Assembly (NCBI RefSeq): GCF_001922575.1
Contig: NZ_MRCI01000001.1
Location: forward strand, 558,001 to 622,000
Source of the DNA: Neptunomonas phycophila
GTDB taxonomy: Bacteria > Pseudomonadota > Gammaproteobacteria > Pseudomonadales > Balneatricaceae
Reading direction: 5' to 3'
DNA length: 64,000 bases
In this document: positions 1-9,245 of the stretch, piece after piece
How the letters are laid out: each line of letters opens with the position of its first letter
Numbering within the stretch: the first letter of the stretch is position 1
Translations under genes and position numbers: made by a program
Notes under the pieces: generated by a model
Databases searched by the model: none
Seen by the model: the letters and a program-made list of their open reading frames with translations, nothing else
Told to the model about the DNA's origin: nothing

Positions 1-633
1 AAACGCAATAAAACCGTAAGGGTGTAGGTGTAAGCTGACGCCGCCTGCCAAGGCTTCTTCGATTTCACCGGAGCGTATAGCTTGGCATGCTTGGTGAAAT
101 GCGACCATAGAAGAAGAGCAGGCCGTGTCCATAGCGATGCTAGGCCCGTGCAGGTCGAATAAGTAGGAAATACGGTTAGCTGCAATACTGGCTGTGTTAC
201 CTGTGGCTACCGAAGAGTCAACGATAGAAATATCTTCGGTAAAACGATAGGCGTAATCGGCACTGGCGATACCAATGTAAACACCACATTGGCTTCCCTT
301 TAGTGAAGAAGGGGCTTTACCTGCATGTTCGACAGATTCCCACGTCATCTCTAACAGCATGCGCTGTTGTGGATCCATCAGGGAGGCTTCGCGAGGAGAA
401 ATACCAAAAAAACTCGCGTCAAAGCCAGACACATCACCCACTGAACCCGCTGAAAATGTATAGCTAGTACCTGGGTGTTTTTTGTCGGGGTGCGTATAAG
501 CGTCAAATGACCAGCGGCCTTCTTCGACGTGGCTTACCAAATCTTTATTAGCCAGTAAATCATGCCAAAATGACTGCGGCGTAGTACCTGGAAAACGAAA
601 GGAAGTGCCTATGATAACAACACGTTTATCCAT
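1..633 (-). CDS. Type I polyketide synthase ketosynthase domain (partial, 3' end outside window)
   Basis: The minus strand reads open from an ATG at 633 to the window edge (211 codons), so only the N-terminus is visible. It begins MDKRVVIIGTSFRFPG and continues with the hallmarks of a type I PKS beta-ketoacyl synthase: FFGISPREASLMDPQQR at about residues 75-90 and the active-site cysteine at residue 172 in DTACSSSM. The family condenses malonyl-type extenders onto an ACP-bound acyl chain. The W(S)FDAY and HPGTSY stretches fit modular or iterative type I synthases better than FabB/FabF. What follows the KS (AT, KR, ACP) cannot be seen. It is separated from rpoD by a tRNA and a terminator, so it probably has its own promoter in 634-800. 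Confidence 0.88.
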   Translation of the reverse strand, partial: MDKRVVIIGTSFRFPGTTPQSFWHDLLANKDLVSHVEEGRWSFDAYTHPDKKHPGTSYTFSAGSVGDVSGFDASFFGISPREASLMDPQQRMLLEMTWESVEHAGKAPSSLKGSQCGVYIGIASADYAYRFTEDISIVDSSVATGNTASIAANRISYLFDLHGPSIAMDTACSSSMVAFHQACQAIRSGEIEEALAGGVSLHLHPYGFIAF

Positions 634-800
634 AACTTAAAAACTCTGGCTCCGGGTGGTCTTAATCTCACGTCATTGTACGTAATATCAATGCGAAAAG
701 GAGGTTTTTTTTGTAAAAAAATCCGACTAATGAAGGAGTTAGTAGCGACCAAAAGAGGGGATGTTAGAAGTATTCTTGTCAAAAAAATACAATTGTAAAT

Positions 801-877
801 TGGTGGGCCCACCAGGACTTGAACCTGGGACCGACGGATTATGAGTCCGGCGCTCTAACCAACTGAGCTATAGGCCC
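801..877 (-). tRNA. tRNA with CAU anticodon, probably tRNA-Ile2 (lysidine-modified)
   Basis: A 77-nt cloverleaf with an encoded 3' CCA can be folded on the minus strand: acceptor GGGCCTA/TGGGCCC, D stem GCTC/GAGC, anticodon loop CTCATAA and T arm GGTTCAAGTCC. The CAU anticodon fits elongator Met, initiator Met or Ile2. Pairs C4-G69 and C5-G68, which are known recognition elements for the lysidine synthetase TilS, favour tRNA-Ile2 reading AUA. The outermost anticodon-stem pair (27-43) is a C-U mismatch. Confidence 0.9.
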
Positions 878-885
878 TAAAAGAG

Positions 886-918
886 GCGCCAATAATACAT
901 ACTTAGTATCATTGGCGC
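886..918 (-). terminator. Hairpin terminator of rpoD
   Basis: Arms GCGCCAATGATAC and GTATTATTGGCGC (minus strand) form a 13-bp stem with one G-U pair and a 7-nt loop, followed by CTCTTTTA. It lies 27 bases after the rpoD stop and before the tRNA gene, the expected place to end the rpsU-dnaG-rpoD transcript. The U-run is short, so termination may be partial. Confidence 0.7.
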
Positions 919-944
919 AATACCTTGATATTGTTACTAAAAAA

Positions 945-2798
945 TTATTCGTCGAGGAAGCTGCGCAAGTGATCTGAACGGCTTGGGTGACGCAGTTTAC
1001 GTAGCGCTTTGGCTTCGATTTGACGAATACGCTCACGAGTAACGTCAAACTGTTTACCTACTTCTTCAAGCGTGTGATCGGTGTTCATATCGATGCCGAA
1101 ACGCATGCGCAGTACTTTGGCTTCACGGCCTGTTAGGCCAGCCAAAACTTCGCGCGTTGCTTCGCGCAAACCTTCGCCCGTAGCGGAATCAACCGGAGAA
1201 GTATGATTTCCGTCTTCGATAAAATCACCTAGGCTAGAGTCTTCGTCATCACCAATGGGTGTTTCCATTGAGATAGGCTCTTTGGCGATTTTCAATACTT
1301 TACGTATTTTATCTTCAGGCATTTCCATGCGCTCGGCCAGCTCTTCTGGTAGCGCTTCGCGTCCCATTTCTTGTAGCATCTGACGTGAAATACGATTCAA
1401 TTTATTGATCGTTTCAATCATGTGTACTGGAATACGAATGGTTCGTGCTTGGTCGGCAATTGATCGTGTGATGGCTTGGCGAATCCACCAAGTCGCATAC
1501 GTCGAGAACTTGTAACCACGACGGTACTCAAACTTATCAACTGCTTTCATCAAGCCGATGTTGCCTTCTTGAATTAAATCCAAGAATTGAAGGCCACGGT
1601 TTGTGTATTTTTTTGCAATCGAGATAACCAAGCGTAAGTTGGCTTCTACCATTTCTTTCTTGGCGCGGCGAGCTCTTGCTTCACCAATCGACATGCTGCG
1701 GTTTACATCTTTAATGCTAGCCAGCGGGATGATGGCATCCTGTTCAATTTGAACGAGCTTGCGTTGAGCACGATGTAAATCGGGTAAATTTTGTTTAATC
1801 GCTGCTGAAAAGTCATGGTTTTCGGCAATGATTTTGTCTAGCCATTCAGGGCTTGTTTCGTTGCTTGGAAATTCTTTGATGAAGAATTTACGCGGCATTT
1901 TACAGCGCTGAATGCAGATACGCATGATAGTGCGTTCTTGCTGGCGAACACGATCAATATAATCACGTACACGCGTTACGAGTAGGTCGTAATAACGTGG
2001 TGACAGTTTGACCGGAGAAAAGGCTTCTGAAAGCTCATCAAATGCGGCCTTGTAAGCCGGAGTGTCGCGGCCTTCTTTTTCAAGTACGTCATATAGAGCT
2101 AACAGGCGCTCATGAATCTGCGCGAAACGCTGACGAGCCTCTTCTGGATCGGGGCCGCGATCGCCTTCTTCTTCATCGTCGGTGCTGTCTGTGTCGTCAT
2201 CATCGTCATCGCTGGTGTCAGTGTCATCATCGTCATCTGTTTCTTCAACAGGTGGCACTGAGCCTGCGGGGATGAAGTCGCTATTGTCTGGGTCGATGTA
2301 GCCGCTGAAAATATCGCTTAAGCGACCTTCTTCTTGAAGCGTCGTATTGTACGAGTCAAGAATGATCTCTACAGAGCCAGGGAAGCTGGCTAGAGCGGTC
2401 ATGACTTCGCGGATCCCTTCCTCTATGCGTTTAGCGATTTCGATTTCGCCTTCGCGGGTTAGGAGCTCCACAGTACCCATTTCACGCATGTACATGCGAA
2501 CGGGGTCGGTTGTTCGGCCAGCGTCAGACTCTACGGCAGCTAAGGCTGCAACCGCATCTTCATCTGCTTCTTCGGCCGAGTCGCCTTCGGTCATGAGGAG
2601 TGTCTCAGCATCAGGTGCTTCTTCTGATACAGAGATACCCATGTCATTAATCATGCGAATAATGTCTTCGACCTGATCGGGATCGGCGATATCTTCAGGA
2701 AGATGATCGTTAACTTCGGCGTAAGTCAGGTAACCCTGCTCTTTACCGCGTGCGATCAGTTCTTTTAGACGAGATTGCTGCTGCGAGGTATCTGACAT
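945..2798 (-). CDS. rpoD: RNA polymerase sigma-70 factor RpoD
   Basis: Primary housekeeping sigma factor of 617 aa, the usual gammaproteobacterial length. Visible elements in order: an N-terminal region 1.1 (about 1-80); region 1.2 with [11 protein letters not shown] near residue 98; a non-conserved domain holding an unusually long Asp-rich tract (about 185-213); region 2 with [33 protein letters not shown] split over motifs 2.1-2.4; region 3; and the region 4.2 helix-turn-helix ([17 protein letters not shown]) near the C-terminus. It is the last gene of the rpsU-yqeY-dnaG-rpoD group and is followed by a hairpin terminator. A 189-bp gap separates it from dnaG, so an internal promoter is likely. 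Confidence 0.99.
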   Translation of the reverse strand: MSDTSQQQSRLKELIARGKEQGYLTYAEVNDHLPEDIADPDQVEDIIRMINDMGISVSEEAPDAETLLMTEGDSAEEADEDAVAALAAVESDAGRTTDPVRMYMREMGTVELLTREGEIEIAKRIEEGIREVMTALASFPGSVEIILDSYNTTLQEEGRLSDIFSGYIDPDNSDFIPAGSVPPVEETDDDDDTDTSDDDDDDTDSTDDEEEGDRGPDPEEARQRFAQIHERLLALYDVLEKEGRDTPAYKAAFDELSEAFSPVKLSPRYYDLLVTRVRDYIDRVRQQERTIMRICIQRCKMPRKFFIKEFPSNETSPEWLDKIIAENHDFSAAIKQNLPDLHRAQRKLVQIEQDAIIPLASIKDVNRSMSIGEARARRAKKEMVEANLRLVISIAKKYTNRGLQFLDLIQEGNIGLMKAVDKFEYRRGYKFSTYATWWIRQAITRSIADQARTIRIPVHMIETINKLNRISRQMLQEMGREALPEELAERMEMPEDKIRKVLKIAKEPISMETPIGDDEDSSLGDFIEDGNHTSPVDSATGEGLREATREVLAGLTGREAKVLRMRFGIDMNTDHTLEEVGKQFDVTRERIRQIEAKALRKLRHPSRSDHLRSFLDE

Positions 2799-2987
2799 AG
2801 ATGTCCTACAATGGTGCGAATTAGAGACTACAAAAAAGTTAGCGCGACATTATAACGCCAGCGGCTAGGTTTTGCTAGCAGAAGGCTGTTTGATTGGCTG
2901 TTTTATGGCCTAAGTCTAGTCTAACTTTTATTCATATGCAGTTTTATATTGGGATTAAGTTTTTGATTGCAACCGGTGCGGGTGAAG

Positions 2988-4844
2988 TTATTGCCGTGAA
3001 AGTGTTAATAGCTCTGAAAGTCGCTGCTTTTCTGGCTGGCTTAGTGTTGCCAGTGGCTTCTTTTGTAGCTTTTGGAGTTCGTTTACTTGTAATCGGCGTG
3101 TTAAGCGCTTCCATGCATCGCTGAAAAGTTGCTTAGGGTTGCCGTTGAGTATGGGGTCTAAATGCGAAATACCACTGAGTTGAAGTAGGTGTTTGCTGAG
3201 CTCTTCGTCATCGCGCCAGTCGATAAGCAGGGTGTGCAAGCTGGTGTTTGGGTGTGTGTGTAGGTATTGCAAAAACGCTTGTAAAAGCTCGCTGTGTGGC
3301 TCGTGTAAATCACTTAATGAGTCGTATTCGGTGGCTAATGGCGCTAGTTCTGGGTGATGCAGTAATAAAGACACCAAATGTCCGCAAAGTGAGTTGGTTG
3401 GGCGGGATGGTTCTTTGGGTGATGGCTTGGTGCTGCGACGCTCAGGGTAGTTGTTATCGCGGGGCGTGAAGTTGTTCGGTGTTGCATCTTCATAATAGCT
3501 GTTGTCGTATGAGCTGTCGTTGTGTGCGCTGTTAGATGCGCTAGTCGGTACAAGCTGAATGGTGCTATTGATTTGCTCTAATGTAAGTCCGGTTATCTCG
3601 CAAATTTTGTCGATCATCATTTGCTTAAGTAGGCCAGGTTGCATTTGCTGAAGCATGGGGAGTGCTTCGCTGCTAAAGCGAGCGCGACCATCGATGCTTG
3701 TCATGTCGCTGCCTTGCGAGTGGGACTTAAAGAAAAACTCAGACAGTGGCAAGGCTTCATTTAAGCGTTTCTCAAACCCGTCTTTGCCTTCGGCTCTGAT
3801 GAGCGTGTCTGGGTCTTCCCCTTCGGGTAGGAATAAAAAGCGAGCTTCTTGGCCATCTTTGATGCTGGTGAGTGTGGTTTCTAGTGCTCGCTCGGCGGCT
3901 TTTCTGCCTGCTTTGTCACCATCAAAGCAGAAAACAACTTCTGAAACGGTTTTGAATAGCCGCTCTAGGTGTTGTTGGCTCGTGGCGGTGCCGAGAGTCG
4001 CTACGGCATAGGTGACGCCAAACTGTGCCAAGCTAATAACGTCCATATAGCCTTCGACAATAACAATACGTTCTAGCTTTTGGGTGAGCTTGCGGGCTTC
4101 GTAAAGGCCATAAAGCTCCCGGCCTTTGTGGAAAGTGTCAGTCTCGGGAGAGTTGAGGTATTTGGGTTTGTCGTCTCCTAAAACACGTCCGCCAAAAGCT
4201 ATTGTTCGGCCTCGCGCGTCACGTATGGGAAACATAATACGGTTGCGAAAGCGATCGTAAAGGGAGTCTTTTTCTTCGTGGCGAATCAGCATGCCGCTCA
4301 GTTCTAGCAGGTTTGCTTTTTCGCTGGTGCCGCCCACGGCATTAATAAGGTTGTCCCAGCCGCTGGGCGCAAAGCCAATGCCAAAAAAACTGGCAACTTT
4401 GCCGGTGAGCCCGCGCGACTTAAGGTAGTTGACGGCTAGATCACGTGAGGGGTGTTCTTTTAGTTGGCGCTGATAATAAGCGGAAGCTTCATCTAATATA
4501 TGATATTGCGCTTTGTGTTCGCTGCGGCGTTGCTCTTGAGCCTCATCGCGAGGAACATCGACTCCGACTATTTTGGCGACTTCTTCGATAGCTTGCGGGA
4601 ATTCGAGCCGTTCATACTCCATCAAGAAGCCAATGGCATTGCCGCCTGCGCCGCAGCCAAAACAATAATAGAACTGCTTGTCAGGACTAACAGAGAAAGA
4701 GGGCGATTTTTCTTGGTGGAAAGGGCAAAGCCCTGAGTAGTTTTTGCCGGCCTTTTTTAGCTTAACGCGGCCATCGATAATGTCTACGATGTTAACGCGT
4801 GCTAGCAGATCGTCAATAAAGCCTTGTGGAATACGGCCTGCCAT
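2988..4844 (-). CDS. dnaG: DNA primase DnaG
   Basis: Makes RNA primers for replication and works with the DnaB helicase. The 618-aa protein has the CHC2 zinc-binding domain (CPFHQEKSPSF and YYCFGCGAGG, about residues 40-66), a catalytic core, and the TOPRIM domain with its catalytic Glu in IVEGYMDV and the DGD motif in FCFDGDKAG. A Ser/Asn-rich linker around residues 430-480 leads to the DnaB-interacting C-terminal domain. It starts at ATG 4844 (MAGRIPQGFIDDLLARV), the family's normal N-terminus. It lies between yqeY and rpoD on the same strand. Confidence 0.99.
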   Translation of the reverse strand: MAGRIPQGFIDDLLARVNIVDIIDGRVKLKKAGKNYSGLCPFHQEKSPSFSVSPDKQFYYCFGCGAGGNAIGFLMEYERLEFPQAIEEVAKIVGVDVPRDEAQEQRRSEHKAQYHILDEASAYYQRQLKEHPSRDLAVNYLKSRGLTGKVASFFGIGFAPSGWDNLINAVGGTSEKANLLELSGMLIRHEEKDSLYDRFRNRIMFPIRDARGRTIAFGGRVLGDDKPKYLNSPETDTFHKGRELYGLYEARKLTQKLERIVIVEGYMDVISLAQFGVTYAVATLGTATSQQHLERLFKTVSEVVFCFDGDKAGRKAAERALETTLTSIKDGQEARFLFLPEGEDPDTLIRAEGKDGFEKRLNEALPLSEFFFKSHSQGSDMTSIDGRARFSSEALPMLQQMQPGLLKQMMIDKICEITGLTLEQINSTIQLVPTSASNSAHNDSSYDNSYYEDATPNNFTPRDNNYPERRSTKPSPKEPSRPTNSLCGHLVSLLLHHPELAPLATEYDSLSDLHEPHSELLQAFLQYLHTHPNTSLHTLLIDWRDDEELSKHLLQLSGISHLDPILNGNPKQLFSDAWKRLTRRLQVNELQKLQKKPLATLSQPEKQRLSELLTLSRQ

Positions 4845-4894
4845 AACTGCTCCGCTGAAATCTATTTAACAGAAAGTGGTTAGCGGAGTTGAGC

Positions 4895-5344
4895 TTACTT
4901 GGTTAGGCTAGCTTTAACCAGTCCTGAAATGGCACCCATGTCTGCGCGGCCTTGGGCTTGTGGCTTGATGATCGCCATTACTTTGCCCATGTCTTGCATT
5001 CCTGATGCGCCTGATGCTGTAACAGCATCTTCGATCAATTGTGTTAGTTCTTCTGTCGTTAGCGGTTGCGGCAAGTAAGTTTGAATCACCTCCAGCTCTT
5101 GTCGCTCAGTGTCCGCCAGGTCTTTGCGGTCCGCTGCATCATATTGGGCAATTGAGTCACGGCGTTGTTTGGACATTTTATCCAAAACCGCGAGCACACG
5201 TGCATCATCCAACTCTATACGCTCATCAACTTCGATGCGCTTTAATTCAGCCAGAATTAAACGAATGGTACCTAAGCGCTGTTTATCTTTTGCGCGCATG
5301 GCGTCTTTCATTTCTTCAGTAATCCGTTTTTTGAGTACTGACAT
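4895..5344 (-). CDS. GatB/YqeY family protein
   Basis: A 149-aa protein of the YqeY family, homologous to the C-terminal domain of the GatB amidotransferase subunit. Family-typical features are the N-terminal helix KKRITEEMKDAMRAKDK, the middle YLPQPLTTEEL and the C-terminal DMGKVMAIIKPQAQGRADM. The family is linked to tRNA-dependent processes by homology, but its reaction is not established. It sits between rpsU and dnaG, the usual gammaproteobacterial location, and probably shares the rpsU promoter. Confidence 0.95.
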   Translation of the reverse strand: MSVLKKRITEEMKDAMRAKDKQRLGTIRLILAELKRIEVDERIELDDARVLAVLDKMSKQRRDSIAQYDAADRKDLADTERQELEVIQTYLPQPLTTEELTQLIEDAVTASGASGMQDMGKVMAIIKPQAQGRADMGAISGLVKASLTK

Positions 5345-5436
5345 TCTGTATGACCTGTGTTGAGGGATGCTTAACCCGGTTGTAAAAAATCTATTCTAAA
5401 TTACGTTTCTTCGTGCTTAAAAAGCGGAAAAACGTA

Positions 5437-5652
5437 TTAGTACATACGTACGCGGCGAGAGATATCGCGAGATACTTTTTTAGCGTGACGCTTAACGGCA
5501 GCTGCTGCTTTACGCTTACGAACAGAAGTTGGCTTTTCGTAGAATTCGCGCTTACGTACTTCAGCTAGAACACCCGCTTTTTCGCAAGAACGCTTGAAAC
5601 GACGAAGAGCAACGTCAAATGGCTCGTTATCTTTAACTTTAACTGCAGGCAT
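5437..5652 (-). CDS. rpsU: 30S ribosomal protein S21
   Basis: A 71-aa, very basic protein with the S21 sequence ([36 protein letters not shown]). S21 is a small-subunit protein needed for translation initiation. The start is set by a perfect AAGGAGG Shine-Dalgarno just upstream. It is the first gene of the macromolecular-synthesis operon and is preceded by a near-consensus promoter. Confidence 0.99.
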   Translation of the reverse strand: MPAVKVKDNEPFDVALRRFKRSCEKAGVLAEVRKREFYEKPTSVRKRKAAAAVKRHAKKVSRDISRRVRMY

Positions 5653-5712
5653 GATGCCTCCTTTTAGTTGTTTAGTTGGCTAAATCCGGACCCATTCCGA
5701 ATAAGGTGCGAA

Positions 5713-5741
5713 ATTCTATGCCCTCGTATGAAAATTGTCAA
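5713..5741 (-). promoter_or_regulatory. Sigma-70 promoter of rpsU operon
   Basis: On the minus strand TTGACA (perfect -35) is followed after exactly 17 bases by TAGAAT (five of six matches to the -10). It lies about 60 bases upstream of the rpsU start and divergent from tsaD, as expected for the rpsU-dnaG-rpoD operon. Confidence 0.75.
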
Positions 5742-5819
5742 AGTGATATTCGTGTAATTGCGCTTGCGATAAGGGATAATAGCGAGATTATTTTTGAATT
5801 AGCGGATGTACGGTTACTA

Positions 5820-6878
5820 ATGATTGTGCTGGGTATTGAAACGTCGTGTGATGAGACGGGTGTAGCGCTTTACGATAGCGAGAAAGGTTTGCTGGCTGAT
5901 GTCTTATATAGTCAGGTCAAAATGCATGCTGAATACGGCGGTGTAGTGCCTGAATTGGCTTCGCGTGATCATGTAAGAAAGCTGCTTCCTCTTATTAAAG
6001 AGGTCATGCAACGTGCTGATCTAACCGCTAATCAGGTTGATGCGATTGCTTATACAGCAGGGCCAGGTCTAATTGGTGCGCTGATGGTAGGCGCATCGAC
6101 GGGGCGGTCATTGGCCATGGCGTGGGGTGTTCCTGCGATTGGTGTTCATCACATGGAAGGTCATCTTTTAGCACCAATGCTGGAAGAGAACCCTCCTGAA
6201 TTTCCCTTTGTCGCTTTGTTGGTGAGCGGCGGTCATACTCAGCTGGTTAAGGTAACGGCAATTGGTGAGTATCACTTATTAGGTGAGTCGCTTGATGATG
6301 CGGCGGGGGAGGCGTTTGATAAAGCCGCTAAGATGCTCGGCCTTGATTATCCCGGTGGTCCTTTGGTTGCCCGTTTAGCTGAGCAGGGGGATCGTACGCG
6401 TTTTCGTTTCCCGCGACCGATGACTGATCGTCCTGGGTTGGATTTTAGCTTTTCTGGTCTCAAAACTTTTACGCTCAATACCATCGCTAAACATACTCAG
6501 GATGGGGTTTTAGATCAGCAAACTCAAGCGGATATAGCAGCGGCTTTTGAAGAGGCGGTGGTTGAAACCTTGGCAATTAAGTGCCGCAGAGCGTTACAAG
6601 AAACAGGGCTAAAGCAATTAATTATAGCCGGTGGAGTGAGCGCGAACCGGCGTTTGCGTGAGCGGCTTGACGCTGTTGTGACTAAGGAGAAGGCTTCATT
6701 GTTTTATGCTCGTCCTGAATTTTGTACGGACAATGGCGCCATGATTGCTTATGCAGGGTGCCAACGCTTGTTAGCAGGGCAAAGCAGTGGGTTGGTGATA
6801 GAGGCTAAGCCTCGCTGGTCAATGGAGTTGTTAGGATCCATCAATGATACAGTCGAGTCTGTAGGTGAAAAAGCATAA
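5820..6878 (+). CDS. tsaD: tRNA N6-adenosine threonylcarbamoyltransferase TsaD
   Basis: Transfers the threonylcarbamoyl group to A37 of ANN-decoding tRNAs, working with TsaB and TsaE. The reading frame is open from 5676, but the conserved family start [19 protein letters not shown] begins at ATG 5820, giving 352 aa (E. coli about 337). The metal-binding motif [13 protein letters not shown] (HxxxH), the ASKH-fold motifs [10 protein letters not shown] and FSFSGLKTF, and the C-terminal [13 protein letters not shown] are present. Its stop overlaps the folB start (TAATG), so the two are translationally coupled. Confidence 0.98.
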   Translation: MIVLGIETSCDETGVALYDSEKGLLADVLYSQVKMHAEYGGVVPELASRDHVRKLLPLIKEVMQRADLTANQVDAIAYTAGPGLIGALMVGASTGRSLAMAWGVPAIGVHHMEGHLLAPMLEENPPEFPFVALLVSGGHTQLVKVTAIGEYHLLGESLDDAAGEAFDKAAKMLGLDYPGGPLVARLAEQGDRTRFRFPRPMTDRPGLDFSFSGLKTFTLNTIAKHTQDGVLDQQTQADIAAAFEEAVVETLAIKCRRALQETGLKQLIIAGGVSANRRLRERLDAVVTKEKASLFYARPEFCTDNGAMIAYAGCQRLLAGQSSGLVIEAKPRWSMELLGSINDTVESVGEKA

Positions 6879-7234
6879 TGGATATCGTTTTTGTTGAAGG
6901 TTTGCAGATAGAAACTGTCATTGGAATCTATGATTGGGAGCGCGAGATTCGTCAACGCGTCGTGTTGGATCTGGAGTTAGGGACGGATATTAAGCACGCT
7001 GCTCAAACAGAAGAAATTGATAACACGCTGAATTACAAAGCGGTGTGTGATCGACTGATTGAGTTTGTGCAAGAGAGCGAATTTCTACTCGTTGAAACCA
7101 TGGCTGAGGAAATAGCTAGCTTACTCATGAGAGAGTTTTCTGTTAGCTGGCTGACATTGAAGTTGGCGAAGCCGGATGCAATTCCAGCGGCAGCGGCCGT
7201 TGGGGTCAAAATTGAGCGCGGAGAGCGCAGCTAA
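6878..7234 (+). CDS. folB: Dihydroneopterin aldolase
   Basis: Folate biosynthesis: converts 7,8-dihydroneopterin to 6-hydroxymethyl-dihydropterin and glycolaldehyde. The 118-aa length and the motifs IETVIGIYDWEREIRQ near the start, DNTLNYKAVCD in the middle and KLAKPDAIPAAAAVGV at the end match FolB. It overlaps tsaD and folK by one base on each side, forming a coupled tsaD-folB-folK unit. The acyl-phosphate acyltransferase gene plsY, often found between tsaD and folB in related bacteria, is absent. Confidence 0.96.
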   Translation: MDIVFVEGLQIETVIGIYDWEREIRQRVVLDLELGTDIKHAAQTEEIDNTLNYKAVCDRLIEFVQESEFLLVETMAEEIASLLMREFSVSWLTLKLAKPDAIPAAAAVGVKIERGERS

Positions 7235-7761
7235 TGGCGTTAGTCTATTTGAGCATTGGTAGTAACATTGAGCGTTTTCGTCATGTGGCTTCTGCGTTGG
7301 ATGCACTAGAGGCGCGCTTTGCGCCGTTAGTGGTGTCTTCTGTGTTTGAGAGTGAGGCGGTAGGTTTTAACGGCAGCCCATTTCTTAATCTAGTAGTGGC
7401 AATGGATACTGAATTGAGTGTAGGTGAGTTATCCCAGTGGTTAAAAGCCTTGGAAGACGCTAATGGGCGCGTCCGCGGTGGTGCTAAGTTTGCTCCGCGT
7501 ACTTTGGATGTAGATATTCTCACATATAACCAAGTTGTGGGTGTGGTCGATGGGGTTGAGTTGCCAAGGGGAGAGGTCCTTTATAATGCGTTTGTTTTGT
7601 GGCCGCTGTCTGAAATAGCTCCAGATGATGTCCACCCTATTAGTCAGCAAACATATGCGAACTTGTGGGCTGATTATGATCGTTCTACTCAGCGCTTGTG
7701 GCCTGTTGATTTTTCGTGGAAAGGCCAGCTTATTTCTCGTGCCCAACCTCTCAATAACTAA
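7234..7761 (+). CDS. folK: 2-amino-4-hydroxy-6-hydroxymethyldihydropteridine pyrophosphokinase
   Basis: Transfers pyrophosphate from ATP to 6-hydroxymethyl-dihydropterin, the step after FolB. The 175-aa protein has the N-terminal YLSIGSNIE, the substrate loop region ESEAVGF..SPFLNLVV, and the signature RGGAKFAPRTLDVDILTYN with the Mg-binding DxD. The ATG overlaps the folB stop by one base. It ends convergent to cca. Confidence 0.97.
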   Translation: MALVYLSIGSNIERFRHVASALDALEARFAPLVVSSVFESEAVGFNGSPFLNLVVAMDTELSVGELSQWLKALEDANGRVRGGAKFAPRTLDVDILTYNQVVGVVDGVELPRGEVLYNAFVLWPLSEIAPDDVHPISQQTYANLWADYDRSTQRLWPVDFSWKGQLISRAQPLNN

Positions 7762-7776
7762 GTGGGCACTGTTGCA

Positions 7777-7800
7777 TTTTAAAGCTGTTGTGCTTTAAAA
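7777..7800. terminator. Inverted repeat between convergent folK and cca (weak bidirectional terminator)
   Basis: TTTTAAAGC and GCTTTAAAA are perfect 9-base arms around a 6-base loop in the 33-bp gap between the convergent folK and cca stops. The stem is A/T-heavy and no clean U-run follows on either strand, so its activity as a terminator is a positional inference. Confidence 0.4.
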
Positions 7801-8904
7801 AAGCTCGCAAATCGCTATTTGTCGTTTTGCTATTTCTTCTCCTAATGCAGCACCTTTATATCCATCATTCATCAGTGCTTTAGGGTTAATTCCCTTGAGC
7901 TCCTCGCACAGGTTGGCTAGTAATTCGCCAGCATTAGTATTTTCATCACTTAATAAGCGGGTACTAGCTTGCAGTGGCGGCAGGCGCTCGGGGCGTCTTA
8001 ATAAATCTAATTGTTTGATCAATGCGAGTTTGTTTTCTGCGCTCAGTGAACTCCAGCATTGAAGTTGCGGATGCGCTATTAACGTGTGGATGGCGAGCTC
8101 GCGGGTTTGATTTTGGGTGCGTAAGTCGCGACAAAATTGATCCAGTTTAGTTTGTGCTTCACTGAGTGTGTGAAAGCACACATAACACAAGGCTGCAAAG
8201 CGCAACTTTGTCTCGGTGGTGTCGGTGAATTGGACTGCAATCCGTTGTGCTTTATCGTTATTAACAAGTGTAGTGAAAGGAGGGAACAATTGTTCTAATG
8301 CGTTGGCCTGCTCAAGGACGTTAAAAAATGTAAGCGGGGAACGTTCAGATAAAGCGCGCTCCATCTCTTGCCAAATGCGTTCTTTGGTGAGATGCGATAA
8401 TTCATCGGTGCTGGCAATGGCTTGCATGAGTTTGAGGGTGGGGGCTGCGACGGTAAAGCCAAGATGGGCGTAGCGTGCCGCAAAGCGTGCAACCCGTAAC
8501 ACACGCAAAGGATCTTCAGAGAAAGCGGGTGATACATGGCGGAGTTGCTTTGTTGCAAGATCGTTTTGTCCGCCGTAAGGGTCAATTAATTCTCCGCTAC
8601 TGCTTTTGGCCATGGCGTTAATTGTGAGGTCTCGTCGAGACAAGTCCTCTTCTAATGTAACATCGGGCGATGCATGGTATTGAAAGCCTGAGTAGCCTTT
8701 ACCGCTTTTGCGCTCGGTGCGTGCTAACGCATATTCCTCGCCAGTTTTTGGGTGTATAAAAACTGGAAAATCACTGCCGACAGGGCGGTAACCATTTTTT
8801 ATCATCTCTTCTGGAGTTGCGCCTACGACAACCCAGTCTTTATCATAAACGGGGTAATTAAGAAGCTCGTCACGTACAGCGCCGCCTACCAGATATATCT
8901 GCAT
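7795..8904 (-). CDS. cca: CCA tRNA nucleotidyltransferase
   Basis: Adds or repairs the 3' CCA of tRNAs. It has the class II nucleotidyltransferase head ([15 protein letters not shown], then [14 protein letters not shown]), the [11 protein letters not shown] motif at about residues 90-100 and the ribose/base-recognition segment [18 protein letters not shown]. At 369 aa it is shorter than E. coli Cca (412 aa) and I see no C-terminal HD phosphohydrolase motif, as in the short Cca form. Two bases separate it from glpE upstream, so they are co-transcribed. Confidence 0.97.
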   Translation of the reverse strand: MQIYLVGGAVRDELLNYPVYDKDWVVVGATPEEMIKNGYRPVGSDFPVFIHPKTGEEYALARTERKSGKGYSGFQYHASPDVTLEEDLSRRDLTINAMAKSSSGELIDPYGGQNDLATKQLRHVSPAFSEDPLRVLRVARFAARYAHLGFTVAAPTLKLMQAIASTDELSHLTKERIWQEMERALSERSPLTFFNVLEQANALEQLFPPFTTLVNNDKAQRIAVQFTDTTETKLRFAALCYVCFHTLSEAQTKLDQFCRDLRTQNQTRELAIHTLIAHPQLQCWSSLSAENKLALIKQLDLLRRPERLPPLQASTRLLSDENTNAGELLANLCEELKGINPKALMNDGYKGAALGEEIAKRQIAICELF

Positions 8905-8906
8905 TG

Positions 8907-9224
8907 TTACGACTCTATTTTATCAGCATGATTAACACGCCACTCTTCGAAGCCGCCGTTTAAACTAGCGACATTCTCAAACCCACGCTCTACTAAAAAC
9001 GCAGCAGCGCTTTGGCTGCTGATGCCGTGATAGCAGCAGACGATGACAGGAGTATCAAATTCAAGCCCGTGCAACACTTGCTCTAGGTTGTCGTTGTTGA
9101 GATGTAAAGCTCCGGTGATGTGTCCGGCTGCAAAACTTTGGGAGTCACGTATATCGGTGATAGCCGCCCCTTCATTCATGAGTGTGATTGCTTCATCTGC
9201 ATTGATGCATCTAAATTCTGCCAT
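8907..9224 (-). CDS. glpE: Thiosulfate sulfurtransferase GlpE (single rhodanese domain)
   Basis: A 105-aa single-domain rhodanese that moves sulfane sulfur from thiosulfate to cyanide or thiol acceptors. It has the CH2A-like segment [17 protein letters not shown] and the active-site loop [13 protein letters not shown] with the catalytic cysteine, which matches the GlpE subgroup. It lies between apaH and cca on the minus strand, the order also seen in Pseudomonas. Confidence 0.92.
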   Translation of the reverse strand: MAEFRCINADEAITLMNEGAAITDIRDSQSFAAGHITGALHLNNDNLEQVLHGLEFDTPVIVCCYHGISSQSAAAFLVERGFENVASLNGGFEEWRVNHADKIES

Positions 9225-9245
9225 GAGTGGTATCTCTTTAATTAG

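Noticed and set aside
2042-2676. Open frames on the plus strand within rpoD (2042-2275 and 2347-2676)
   Set aside because: They lie antisense to conserved rpoD codons, have composition biased by the acidic tract on the other strand, and show no family motif.
5676-5819. N-terminal 48-residue extension of TsaD
   Set aside because: The conserved family start is at 5820; the extension covers the rpsU promoter and resembles no TsaD sequence.
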